From positions 1 through 45,139 of the forward strand of contig JAJDOF010000092.1 of assembly GCA_022340305.1 (NCBI GenBank): a stretch of 45,139 nt of DNA, in the 5' to 3' direction. Below, one piece after another: positions 9,491 through 17,861 of this stretch (positions are counted from its first letter, which is position 1; every line of letters begins with the position of its first letter). Position numbers and translations under genes: made by a program. This DNA comes from Gammaproteobacteria bacterium (GTDB taxonomy: Bacteria > Pseudomonadota > Gammaproteobacteria > GCA-001735895). The notes below the pieces were generated by a model that was given only the letters and a program-made list of their open reading frames with translations, was not told the origin of the DNA and ran no database searches.

Positions 9491-10336
9491 ATGCATGCAG
9501 TTAAAACCATTAGGGAAAGCGAAACAACCTGTAATTTACCCGAAGCCACACCACAGGAAGTGATGGCGGCGCGTTTTTACGAAGATAAGTTTGTGCCGGG
9601 CCTGTTTAAGCCCTGGTCACCTCGGGTGATTGCCGCAGCCGACGTCGGTGCGGGCCATGAAGTGCTCGATATTGCCTGTGGCAGCGGTGTCGTGACGCGT
9701 GATATTGCGGCAGTGACCGGGTCGCAACATGCGCCGGTAGGTCTCGATATATCACCCGCTATGCTCACGGTGGCGCGGTCGCTCGATGCGAGTATCGACT
9801 GGCGCTGTGGCGATGCCTGCGAGTTGCCATTTGCAGACGCCCGTTTTGACCGGGTCGTGTGTCAGTTCGGGCTGATGTTTTTTAGCGATCGGGTAAAGGC
9901 GCTGCAGGAAATGCTACGGGTGCTGAAGCCGGGAGGGCGACTGGCCGTGGTGGTGTGGAATTCGCTGCTGGATAACCCGGGATTCAACGACCTGGTCGAA
10001 GTACTGGGGCGACTGGCCGGAGCGAATGCAGCCGCCGCATTGCAAGCGCCGTTCTGTCTGGGCGATAGCAACGAGCTTCAAGCGCTGGCAGTGCAAGCGG
10101 GTGTTCGACAGCTCGATTTTCAGACCCTGGCGGGCGAAGCCAGCTTTAGCGGCATGTTCGATTTTGTCGATGTCGAACTCAGAGGCTGGCTACCGGTGAT
10201 GAACGTGAATCTCGATGAAACGCAGATTCGTGCGATTCACCAGGATTGTGAGACGTCGCTGGCACGCTACCAGGATGGGGCCACTGGTGGATTTACCTTG
10301 CCAACCAGTGCGCATGTATTCAGCGGCACTGGTTGA
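9491..10336 (+). CDS. Class I SAM-dependent methyltransferase
   Basis: A 281-residue enzyme of the UbiE/Methyltransf_11 type. Motif I, the SAM-binding loop VLDIACGSG, is at residues 58-66, the acidic GLDISPAML follows at about 85-93, and LRVLKPGGRLAVVVWNS is the post-II region near residue 150. The substrate is unknown. It starts at an ATG that faces the AraC regulator gene across a shared promoter region, so regulation by that protein is plausible. It is followed by a 370-base gap. Confidence 0.85.
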   Translation: MHAVKTIRESETTCNLPEATPQEVMAARFYEDKFVPGLFKPWSPRVIAAADVGAGHEVLDIACGSGVVTRDIAAVTGSQHAPVGLDISPAMLTVARSLDASIDWRCGDACELPFADARFDRVVCQFGLMFFSDRVKALQEMLRVLKPGGRLAVVVWNSLLDNPGFNDLVEVLGRLAGANAAAALQAPFCLGDSNELQALAVQAGVRQLDFQTLAGEASFSGMFDFVDVELRGWLPVMNVNLDETQIRAIHQDCETSLARYQDGATGGFTLPTSAHVFSGTG

Positions 10337-10432
10337 GCGGATCGAGCGAAAATAGAGACCATTGGAGCGAGTTTTTGCATGCCAAATTCCCACCAGGGTT
10401 CGGCTACGTCGGCACCGCCAGGCGGGTCGCAT

Positions 10433-10482
10433 GCGGGCGGGAATGACCGGGTCAACCGTCATTCCCGCGCAAGCGGGAATCT
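10433..10482. repeat. Short intergenic hairpin repeat (ATTCCCGC type)
   Basis: ATTCCCGCGCAAGCGGGAAT at 10461-10480 is a hairpin with 8-bp arms, preceded at 10433-10447 by a partial inverse copy (GCGGGCGGGAATGACC). The same core recurs at 29625-29733 and, less well kept, at 44823-44846. It resembles the common REP-like intergenic elements of proteobacteria. Apart from this element the 10337-10706 gap shows nothing I can name. Confidence 0.65.
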
Positions 10483-10706
10483 TTGCAGGCACTTCGAGTA
10501 TCCGTTCCTACTTATATGGAACCGGACAACCACGAGCCGCAGTTGATCCAGCATCAGGTAACATACCGCGACGACTTTGTGCCGGGATCAGGATATTATT
10601 GCGGCTTTGTGCACGGTCTATTGAAGATCGGTGTGCCAAGTGCCGCTTTGCGACTATGCCGTGGCTGCGATTCTGCAGCCGTGGCCCCCTGCCATGGGAG
10701 GCGAAA

Positions 10707-12005
10707 ATGAGTGAACAACTAACTCCAAGCGAACGTCTCTATGCCATTGTCGAACAGGGCCTGTGCATCGGCTGCGGGTTGTGCCAGTCGCTGGCCGGCA
10801 GGGAGCGGGTGTGGGTGACGAAAACCCTGAACGGCTTTCTGGCACCGGTTGTCGTGGGTGATCTCGATCATGAAACCGTCGATCGCATCTATGCCGTTTG
10901 TCCGGGTACCCGCGTCGAGGGTTTGCCGGAACGCCTGATCGAGCCGGATACCCATGCGGATAATGTCTGGGGTCCGTGGCGACGCATGGTGCGCGCCTGG
11001 GCGAGCAATCCCGAGGTGCGTTTCGAAGGCTCTACCGGTGGCGTGATGACCGCACTCGGGGCCTACCTGCTGAAATCTAAGCGAGTCGATTTCATCCTGC
11101 AGGTGAAAGCCTCGAGCAGCGAGCCCACTTTTGGCGAACCGACCCTGAGCTTTAGCGAAGCCGATGTCTTCGAGGCCGCCGGGTCGCGTTACGGACCCGC
11201 TGCGCCGTTGCTCGATCTCGACGCCGCACTCGAGCGCAACCAGCCGTTTGCATTTTTTGCCAAACCCTGCGATGTCGCCGCGCTCAGAAATTTCGCCAAG
11301 CAGGATGAGCGCGTCGATCGACTGGTCAAGTACTGCGTGGTGATGGTTTGCGGCGGTTATGGCACACCGCGCGGCACCGATGCATTTTTTAAACGCGTGG
11401 GTATCGATCCGGATTCGGTGACTGGTTTGCGCTATCGGGGACGCGGCTGCCCGGGTCCGACCCGGGTGGAGACGCCCACGGGGTCGCACGAGTATCATTA
11501 CATCGACTACTGGGGCGAGGATGAAACCACCTGGACGTTGCCGTTTCGCTGTAAGATATGCCCTGACGGTATCGGCGAGGCCGCCGATATCGCCGCCGCC
11601 GATAGCTGGATCGGTGGTGGCCCGAACCGCGTCGACAGCGTCGACGATCCGGGCACTAACGTCCTGGTCGCGCGCACCCTTGCCGGCGAGGAATTGCTCG
11701 CGGCTGCGGCCGCCGATGGCGCATTGACCCTGGAGTTTGACATCCCACCAGATACGCTGAGCCTGTATCAACCGCACCAGGTCAGCAAGAAGTACGCCGC
11801 CTGGTCGCGCCACCAGGGGTTGCGCGACGCGGGACGCCTCGCGCCCGCGACGGCGCGCCTGCGCATCGAAGAACTGGCGGCGGATCTGCCCGAGGCGACG
11901 AATCGTTTGCAGCGCGAGGGAACGCGCGAGCGGGTTGATTCCGGCAAGGCGAGTGAACCGATGCCGCAGATATGGAAACCAGCCGGCGCCGACGATGAGA
12001 GTTGA
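10707..12005 (+). CDS. FrhB/FdhB-family iron-sulphur flavoprotein (coenzyme F420 hydrogenase beta subunit-like)
   Basis: A 432-residue protein. The N-terminal cluster motif is C20-x2-C23-x2-C26 with a likely fourth ligand at C65 (AVCPGT), followed by STGGVMTALGAYLLKS, the FrhB_FdhB N-terminal signature. Further cysteines are in FFAKPCDVAAL, RGRGCPGPTRVE and PFRCKICPDG, a pattern typical of this family, which binds FAD and Fe-S and includes F420 hydrogenase beta subunits and the divinyl reductase BciB. The open frame extends back to 10362 through a repeat, but the ATG at 10707 after GGGAGGCG is clearly the start. No hydrogenase, formate dehydrogenase or F420 genes are nearby, so its electron donor and substrate are unknown. 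Confidence 0.82.
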   Translation: MSEQLTPSERLYAIVEQGLCIGCGLCQSLAGRERVWVTKTLNGFLAPVVVGDLDHETVDRIYAVCPGTRVEGLPERLIEPDTHADNVWGPWRRMVRAWASNPEVRFEGSTGGVMTALGAYLLKSKRVDFILQVKASSSEPTFGEPTLSFSEADVFEAAGSRYGPAAPLLDLDAALERNQPFAFFAKPCDVAALRNFAKQDERVDRLVKYCVVMVCGGYGTPRGTDAFFKRVGIDPDSVTGLRYRGRGCPGPTRVETPTGSHEYHYIDYWGEDETTWTLPFRCKICPDGIGEAADIAAADSWIGGGPNRVDSVDDPGTNVLVARTLAGEELLAAAAADGALTLEFDIPPDTLSLYQPHQVSKKYAAWSRHQGLRDAGRLAPATARLRIEELAADLPEATNRLQREGTRERVDSGKASEPMPQIWKPAGADDES

Positions 12006-12031
12006 CTTGCGCTGAGGCGGGTTGGTCCGGT

Positions 12032-13210
12032 CTAGATATTTTCCAGGCGGTAGCCGCGCAGGTAGGCGGCGAATTCCTCCAGTGCCTCGATGCCGCTTTG
12101 CTCGCAGGCGACACACCAGGCGCGCAGCCGTTCGACCCGGCCGCGCTCGTCGCGTGCGCCGCGGCGGAGGACTTCTTTCAGTTGCTGCTTGAAGCGATAG
12201 ATGGTCGCCAGGGTTTCGTCCAATGACAACACGTGATCGATGGTTTCGGTTGCGCGCCGATCCTGGGGCAAGCCTTCGCGGGTAATCAGTTTGCGCGCGC
12301 GCCGCAGCAGGCGACGGCCCATACGATCGGAATTGCGCCCGGCCTGAAGTAGTGCCGGGCGGATCACCATCTGGCCGTAGCGTTTCAGAATCAAAAAACG
12401 CTGGCTGACCACCGCACGCGCCGTATCACGGTCGATCAGCACCTTACCCATCTGGCTGATGGCGCGCGGTGCCAGGCGGCGGATGGTGGCGAGGCGGCAC
12501 AGTGCAAGCAGGCGCACATAGGCCCAGCCAATATCGATTTCCCACCATTTGCTGGACATGCGCGCGGACGCCATGTAGGCGTGGTGATTGTTGTGTAGCT
12601 CTTCACCGCCGACGAGAATACCCCAGGGCAGGATGTTGGTAGATGCGTCGGGGGTTTCGAAATTACGATAGCCGAGGTAATGCCCGAGACCATTGATCAC
12701 ACCAGCGGCCCAGAAGGGTATCCATACCATCTGCACCACGAAGATGGCGATCCCGGGCAAACCGAACAGGGCAACGTCAATCAGTGCCATTATTAAAATC
12801 CCGAGGTTACGATGCCGGGTGTAGAGCTCACGTTCGAGGTAGTCGTCGGGCGTGCCCTGACCGAAACGGGATAGCGTCTCGGTGCTCACCGCTGCGCGTC
12901 GGTACAGCCACCAGCCGCCGAACAGGACGGTCAGGATGCCTTTGCAACGCGGGCTATGCGGATCTTCTTCGGTCTCGCAACAGGCGTGATGCTTGCGGTG
13001 AATGGCGACCCATTCGCGCGTCACGGTGGCGGTCGTCAGCCACAGCCAGAAGCGGAAAAAATGACTCGCCAGCGGGTGCAGATCGAGCGCGTGGTGCGCC
13101 TGGTGGCGGTGTAGAAAAATCGTCACGCTGGCGATGGTGACGTGGGTCAGCAACAATGCGACGCCAACGTAGCCCCAGGCGGAAAGCGCGAATAAACCGT
13201 CAGGCGACAT
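12032..13210 (-). CDS. Membrane fatty acid desaturase (delta-9 acyl-CoA/acyl-lipid type)
   Basis: A 392-residue membrane di-iron desaturase. All three histidine boxes are present: HRHQAHH at residues 34-40, HRKHH at 71-75 and HNNHH at 206-210. Hydrophobic segments lie around residues 10-32, 48-65 and 135-170. The third box falls within GEELHNNHHAY, as in stearoyl-CoA-type desaturases that put a cis double bond in saturated acyl chains. The C-terminal 130 residues are long, basic and helical, beyond the usual catalytic core, and unrecognised. The ATG follows a very strong GAGGAGGTGA site. Membrane-fluidity control is the expected role. Confidence 0.9.
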   Translation of the reverse strand: MSPDGLFALSAWGYVGVALLLTHVTIASVTIFLHRHQAHHALDLHPLASHFFRFWLWLTTATVTREWVAIHRKHHACCETEEDPHSPRCKGILTVLFGGWWLYRRAAVSTETLSRFGQGTPDDYLERELYTRHRNLGILIMALIDVALFGLPGIAIFVVQMVWIPFWAAGVINGLGHYLGYRNFETPDASTNILPWGILVGGEELHNNHHAYMASARMSSKWWEIDIGWAYVRLLALCRLATIRRLAPRAISQMGKVLIDRDTARAVVSQRFLILKRYGQMVIRPALLQAGRNSDRMGRRLLRRARKLITREGLPQDRRATETIDHVLSLDETLATIYRFKQQLKEVLRRGARDERGRVERLRAWCVACEQSGIEALEEFAAYLRGYRLENI

Positions 13211-13496
13211 GATTCACCTCCTCGAGGTAAGCGGTGAGATACATACTGGGGAAACGACACTCCCGGGGCGCGATCGAAAATGAATTGCAGTGATCATGGA
13301 TTTAATTGAAAGCGGCAGCAATGGCGCCAATACTGGTTAACGCTGGCAGTTTACCCGAAATTCGACCCGTCGCGGCAGGTTTTTCAAAAATGCATTTAAT
13401 TTATGCGCTTGATTTTGCAGGGACAGCGTTTATGCTGTGCCCGCCACAGTGCGCGTCAGCGCGAGCGCTACCCGTCAATATTCCCGGAGGGGAACC

Positions 13497-14348
13497 ATGT
13501 CATCGACCAGTGAAGACCTGAATATCGCGATTTTCTGTGATTTCGAGAACGTCGCGCTCGGCGTGCGCGATGCGCGCATCGAGAAATTCAATATCAACCT
13601 GGTGCTGGAACGCCTGCTGGTCAAGGGCAGCGTGGTGGTGAAGAAAGCCTACTGCGACTGGGAGCGCTACAAGGAGTTCAAGGCGGTGATGCACGATGCT
13701 GCATTCGAACTGATTGAAATTCCGCACACACGCCAGTCAGGCAAGAATTCCGCCGACATCCGCATGGTCGTCGATGCGCTTGACCTGTGTTACACCAAGG
13801 AGCATATCGACAGTTTCGTCATCGTCAGCGGCGATTCCGATTTCTCGCCCCTGGTGAGCAAGCTGCGCGAAAACAACAAGACCGTGATCGGCGTCGGGGT
13901 AAAAAGTTCGACCTCGGACCTGCTGATGAGCAACTGCGACGAATTCATTTTTTACGACGACCTCGCGCGCGAGGCCGAATCGAGCAAGCAGCGCAAGCGC
14001 AAGGCGCCAGCGCGCAAGAAGGCGGCCAGCAAGAAGGGCGACGACAGCCAGGTGGTTGCGGCCACGGCGGAAGGAGACAAGCCCGAAGAAGACAAGATGG
14101 ACGAGGCAATCGGGCTGGTGATGGAGACCGCCGAGGCGCTCTACGCCGAGCGCGACGACCGCGACAAGCTGTGGGGCTCGATGGTCAAGCAGGCATTGAA
14201 ACGGCGTCGCCCCGGCTTCAACGAACGCTACTACGGCGTACGCTCTTTCAGTGATCTATTGGAAGAGGCTGAACGACGTGGCCTGATCCGCCTGTCGCTG
14301 GACGAACGCTCCGGCGGTTACCTGATGCAGAAGGCCGACAACGACTGA
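13497..14348 (+). CDS. NYN-domain nuclease-like protein with C-terminal LOTUS (OST-HTH) domain
   Basis: A 283-residue protein. Residues 9-155 form a NYN/LabA-type PIN-like domain with its acidic residues in place: D15 and N18 in IFCDFENVA, D in DIRMVVDALDL, and the D-x-D of VSGDSDFSPLV. A lysine/arginine-rich linker follows (about 165-190: KQRKRKAPARKKAASKK). Residues 205-275 look like a LOTUS/OST-HTH fold (LWGSMVKQALKRRRPGF, then SFSDLLEEAERRGLI). NYN domains cut RNA and LOTUS domains bind RNA, so an RNA-processing role is likely but untested. The ATG at 13497 follows GGAGGGG; the open frame extends upstream without support. A bidirectional terminator follows. Confidence 0.88.
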   Translation: MSSTSEDLNIAIFCDFENVALGVRDARIEKFNINLVLERLLVKGSVVVKKAYCDWERYKEFKAVMHDAAFELIEIPHTRQSGKNSADIRMVVDALDLCYTKEHIDSFVIVSGDSDFSPLVSKLRENNKTVIGVGVKSSTSDLLMSNCDEFIFYDDLAREAESSKQRKRKAPARKKAASKKGDDSQVVAATAEGDKPEEDKMDEAIGLVMETAEALYAERDDRDKLWGSMVKQALKRRRPGFNERYYGVRSFSDLLEEAERRGLIRLSLDERSGGYLMQKADND

Positions 14349-14394
14349 CGACGTCGGCGTCATCCGCGGATTTTGCGCGGTTTTCCCGGCAGGC

Positions 14395-14426
14395 AAAAAA
14401 AACACGGCGTGAACGCCGTGTTTTTT
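14395..14426. terminator. Bidirectional rho-independent terminator
   Basis: CACGGCG-TGAA-CGCCGTG hairpin flanked by eight A residues on the left and six T residues on the right. It can stop both the NYN gene (plus) and the convergent PEP-CTERM gene (minus). Confidence 0.88.
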
Positions 14427-14450
14427 GTGGATCAAGGTTGTTACCAAATA

Positions 14451-15032
14451 TCAGACCCCGGTGCGTCTCGACAAACCGATGAAACCGATCAGCGCGGTAC
14501 CGAACAACCAGGCGGCAGCAGGGACCGGAACCGGTGACAGGTTGCCAACGATCTCGACGTGCGAGATCGCACCACCCGCGGGCCAGAAATCGGTTGCAGA
14601 GATCGAATTGATCATGCCTGCCAGCGACAGGTTGAAGATATACTGTGCCGGACTATGGTTGCCGTCCTTGACCAGCAGGTAGCAGGTACCACAATCGATC
14701 GAATCCTTGCCCGCGATCAGTGTTATTAGCGCATCCTGGGGATCCGTCGAAGAGTTAGCGAAACTAGTCTCGTATGACGCGGCGAAGATGCCGGAGTCGG
14801 AGCTGGCACCGACATCCTGCTTGTATAGTGACTGCAGACCGCTTGCACCGGTGATCGCCTCGATCTCTGCCAGCGACAGCTTGGAGTTGACATCGGTTGT
14901 CCAGCAGGTATTACTAATAGTCGTATCGCAAGCGCTCGGACTCAGTGCGATGTCGACTAAGGCCGCCTGCGCCGAGGTGGAATAACCGCTGACCAGGAAA
15001 ACAGCGAGGGCCAGTAATTTAAATCCCTTCAT
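14451..15032 (-). CDS. VPxPA/PEP-CTERM sorting-signal surface protein
   Basis: A 193-residue secreted protein. A signal peptide is clear at residues 1-23 (MKGFKLLALAVFLVSGYS, cleavage after AQA). The C-terminus has VPVPAAAWLFGTALIGFIGL followed by SRRTGV: a VPxPA motif, a hydrophobic helix and a basic tail, the signal cut by exosortase. Four cysteines (CDTTISNTC and CGTC) may form disulphides. PEP-CTERM proteins are usually linked to exopolysaccharide or floc formation. No exosortase (EpsH/XrtA) is in the window, so the processing enzyme must lie elsewhere. The 200-base gap upstream is AT-rich and shows nothing else. Confidence 0.85.
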   Translation of the reverse strand: MKGFKLLALAVFLVSGYSTSAQAALVDIALSPSACDTTISNTCWTTDVNSKLSLAEIEAITGASGLQSLYKQDVGASSDSGIFAASYETSFANSSTDPQDALITLIAGKDSIDCGTCYLLVKDGNHSPAQYIFNLSLAGMINSISATDFWPAGGAISHVEIVGNLSPVPVPAAAWLFGTALIGFIGLSRRTGV

Positions 15033-15233
15033 GAATTGATTCCAATAACGTCTGAAATTTCGATTGGCCTATTTTATCGATGGGATGTATATAAAGAATC
15101 ACCCAAACAGGGTAAATGTGAATATTTTTCTTCGGCTTTGTGGGAAGTTTATTTCCGCAAATATCTGACGTTAATAGATTTTCTGGATAGTACTGACCAA
15201 TTTCAGCGATCCCCGGCGTATCGCTGTTCGGGG

Positions 15234-15653
15234 TTATGCCAGGAAGTTAGTTTTCACTGAACGCAGTTCGACAGTGTTGCCGTCAATATCGCGGATGTAG
15301 AGCGAACGTCCCATGCCCTGCGCGCCGTAGCGCTCGTGGAATTCGTCGCAGTCGATGCCGAGTGACTGCAGGTAAGCGATCAATTCGGCCTCGTCGCAGG
15401 CCTCGATCTGCAGACAGAAGTGATCGAGATTGTTACCCGTCGGGCCCGGTGCGGCACCGCCGGTCCTGCCCAGCTTGCCATTGACATCGACGATATCGAT
15501 CAGCGCATTGCCGGCGCGCAGTTGCGTCAGGCCGAACTCGGCCGAAGTCTCCCGCTCGAGCCGGCAACCGATGACGTCGCAGTAAAAATCGATCAATTCG
15601 CGGTAGCGGGCGGTGCGCAGCACGAGGTGATCGATAGCGATGGGTTTAATCAT
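15234..15653 (-). CDS. VOC-family (glyoxalase/dioxygenase-like) protein
   Basis: A 139-residue vicinal-oxygen-chelate fold protein. Paired beta-alpha-beta-beta-beta halves start at IDHLVLRT and at LDHFCLQIE. The probable metal ligands are H9, H of LDHFCL and E of the closing DIDGNTVELRS, as in glyoxalase I-like enzymes. The ATG is preceded by GGTGAAGG. The substrate cannot be assigned. It lies 53 bases upstream of the CPBP gene in the same direction. Confidence 0.82.
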   Translation of the reverse strand: MIKPIAIDHLVLRTARYRELIDFYCDVIGCRLERETSAEFGLTQLRAGNALIDIVDVNGKLGRTGGAAPGPTGNNLDHFCLQIEACDEAELIAYLQSLGIDCDEFHERYGAQGMGRSLYIRDIDGNTVELRSVKTNFLA

Positions 15654-15706
15654 TTGCCTTCACCTGTCCTTGATAATTTCGATAATTCAGGAATCGGCGC
15701 CATGAG

Positions 15707-16372
15707 CTAACCGAACCAGACCAGATCGGTAAAGATATGGCCGATCACCAGCGGCCACAAGTTGCGCAGGCCCAGATAAGCGATCGCCATGAAAGCACCG
15801 ACAATATAGGTCGATGCCAGGTTGGCGAGGCCGTCCTCCCAGTGCACCAGGCCGAACAGCAGCGGCGACACCACCAGGAATAGCGGCCGCGAATGCTGAA
15901 ACCCGGAAAAAGCGCGGTACAACAGGCCGCGGAAGAGGAACTCCTCGACCAGCCCCGCTGACAGGCCGAAATAGATAACGACGGCGAAATAGAGCAAGCC
16001 GGAGGTTGGCACGACGGAATCGTAGTTGAAGGATTCTCCCGCCGGGAACAACTCGATGAAAAACTCATAACTGCTCGAATATACCCAGTAACACAGCGGT
16101 GCGAACACCAGGCAGACGAGCAACAAGAGCACGGTGCTGCGCTGCCCACAGATAGCGCCATGATAGCCGAGAGCGGAAAATTGAAAACCCGGTGTACGGG
16201 TCACCAGGTAGAGGACGGTCGATGGGATGAGAATCCAGGTCAGCATTTCGAAACACCAGTAGAGCAGGGCGTCGGGGTAAATTACCGAATTGACCAGCCC
16301 GTTGAGCATGAACGGCGCGATCCCGCACAGGGCAAGCAGCAGCAGGCGGTTGCGGTGCTCGCTCAACGCCAT
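15707..16372 (-). CDS. CPBP-family intramembrane protease
   Basis: A 221-residue protein with about seven hydrophobic helices. The ABI/CPBP motifs are all present: E143-E144-x3-R148 (VEEFLFRG), H177 (FGLVHWED) and H212 (IGHIFTDL). This glutamic-type family includes Rce1 and bacteriocin-immunity proteins and cuts peptides within the membrane. It is close to the VPxPA surface protein and a small secreted protein, but the CPBP gene is not fused to any sorting system, so a link is speculative. Confidence 0.85.
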   Translation of the reverse strand: MALSEHRNRLLLLALCGIAPFMLNGLVNSVIYPDALLYWCFEMLTWILIPSTVLYLVTRTPGFQFSALGYHGAICGQRSTVLLLLVCLVFAPLCYWVYSSSYEFFIELFPAGESFNYDSVVPTSGLLYFAVVIYFGLSAGLVEEFLFRGLLYRAFSGFQHSRPLFLVVSPLLFGLVHWEDGLANLASTYIVGAFMAIAYLGLRNLWPLVIGHIFTDLVWFG

Positions 16373-16527
16373 GGTGCGCTCGGGTCGAAACGAAAATCAG
16401 CAAAAGCGGGCAAACGGTTGCTCCAGTATCCCAACCAGCGCGGTCGGGGTTGACTGTCGGTGGCCACGAACAGGTATCTTTCGCAGCAAGTGTTGCCGGG
16501 GATGAAGCCGTCTAGCTGCCGGCAAGG

Positions 16528-16863
16528 TTATTTCGCACTCACGCTGACCGACGAAATCTCGGCATAGCCGTTAAAATTGCAGACTCCAGTCACGTAAACC
16601 TTCAGGCGCAGTTCCGCTTTGAGGCTGTCGACAAACAGGTCGAACATCTTGTCGGCGCCGGGAGCATCGTAGTTGATGTAATACCAGCCCTTTTCACGAC
16701 AACCACTCGGATTATTCTTACCGGCGAGGCGCAGTTCGAAATAATGCCGACCGGTGGGGATCAACTCCACGACCACGACCTCGTCGGTCCATCCGGCATC
16801 TGCGACCGCTACCGTCGCCAGCAACAGCGCGCAGATTCCACTCACGATTGGCATGCAGCGCAT
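16528..16863 (-). CDS. Small secreted protein of unknown function
   Basis: A 111-residue protein with a signal peptide (about residues 1-21, MRCMPIVSGICALLLATVAV, cleavage near ADA). The mature part holds two cysteines (NPSGCREKG and VTGVCNFNG) that could pair. A repeated pattern of beta strands is suggested. The ATG at 16863 is chosen because GAGGGGA lies six bases upstream; an earlier ATG at 16878 overlaps that site. I do not recognise a named domain. Confidence 0.6.
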   Translation of the reverse strand: MRCMPIVSGICALLLATVAVADAGWTDEVVVVELIPTGRHYFELRLAGKNNPSGCREKGWYYINYDAPGADKMFDLFVDSLKAELRLKVYVTGVCNFNGYAEISSVSVSAK

Positions 16864-16936
16864 TATAAATCCCCTCATTTCATTGCTGGCGATGATCTGA
16901 CTGTTTGTCTGATCGTCGGTTCATCGTCACGGCTGG

Positions 16937-17557
16937 TCATTCGCGCAGCATGAGCGAATAGTGCGCGCCGATCGTCGGTTCGAAAAATGTGCCGGCGACG
17001 CGGTAACCCAGGCGCTGGTAAAAAGGTTCGTTGCGCGGCGTGAAGGTTTCCAGGAAGGTGGGTACACCCGCTCGATCCGCCTGCTCGAGGACCGGGGCAA
17101 TCAGCGCTCCACCCAGACCGCGATTTTGCCAGGCCGGCAGTACCCCGACGATTGACAGATACCAGGCCGACGCGTCGACGAGGGCAGCGGATTGACGCGA
17201 CATGAAGTCGGCGATGCCCTGGTACCTGGTAGCGCTCGCAGTGCCCATATGGCTGCGTAAAAACTCGAGTTTGGCGCTTTTTCGTTGCGTCTCGCGTGCT
17301 GGCGCAAGTGGCTGCGACCAGACGGCCACGCCATGGCGATGCGTTTCAGGAAAATAAAGCGTGCCGTAGTCGCGAGCTTCCACCATCGAGTAGTCGAGAT
17401 AACGCAGCATCGCTTCACGGGCCTCGCGTTGCTCACCGAGCTGTTGCTCCATGGTGATGTAGAACGCATCTTCCACCAGCGCATCGTAAAGTGCCTGCGC
17501 ATATTCCCGGTAGACAAACTGGTAGCCTGGGCGATGATCCGTGTCGGGCAACGTCAT
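16937..17557 (-). CDS. GNAT-family N-acetyltransferase
   Basis: A 206-residue acetyltransferase. The acetyl-CoA pyrophosphate-binding motif A is WQNRGLGGALIAPVLEQADR (Q/R-x-x-G-x-G), preceded by strand VDASAWYLSIVGVLP and followed by the C-terminal strand pair ETFTPRNEPFYQRLGYRVAG that is typical of the family. The ATG at 17557 is preferred over a TTG three codons upstream. The substrate is unknown. The 295-base gap from 17567 to the next gene shows no clear feature. Confidence 0.85.
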   Translation of the reverse strand: MTLPDTDHRPGYQFVYREYAQALYDALVEDAFYITMEQQLGEQREAREAMLRYLDYSMVEARDYGTLYFPETHRHGVAVWSQPLAPARETQRKSAKLEFLRSHMGTASATRYQGIADFMSRQSAALVDASAWYLSIVGVLPAWQNRGLGGALIAPVLEQADRAGVPTFLETFTPRNEPFYQRLGYRVAGTFFEPTIGAHYSLMLRE

Positions 17558-17861
17558 CCTGAGCAATGCCTGGCGTCATTGTGCAGGGCTGGGAGGCAGC
17601 GCCAACGGTAACCGCGAGGTGGACATCGTTGTTCAAGGCTTTGCTTCATTCCACTCCTTTACTAAATCCGGCAGGCGTTTCTCATCATCCTGGTTGCGGT
17701 CGATGCTACTGCAAGTGCACCTGGCGTAACAAGCCCTTGCGGCCGGCTTGCGGCTGAATGTATGTCAGCGGGGCACCCGGCAAGGCTAGTGACCAGTCTG
17801 GCAGGCTGGTTGCCTACCCATTTGTTGCGGCGGCGACGGCAGAAGCGCCCAGATAACTGCC

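Noticed and set aside
10362..10706. In-frame N-terminal extension of the FrhB-like protein
   Set aside because: It runs through an intergenic hairpin repeat, and the ATG at 10707 has a good ribosome site and the family start.
10483..10710. 75-codon frame before the FrhB-like gene
   Set aside because: No start signal or family likeness; overlaps the ATG of the real gene.
10719..12116. 465-codon open frame on the minus strand opposite the FrhB-like gene
   Set aside because: Antisense to a gene with a clear cysteine pattern; high GC keeps the opposite strand open.
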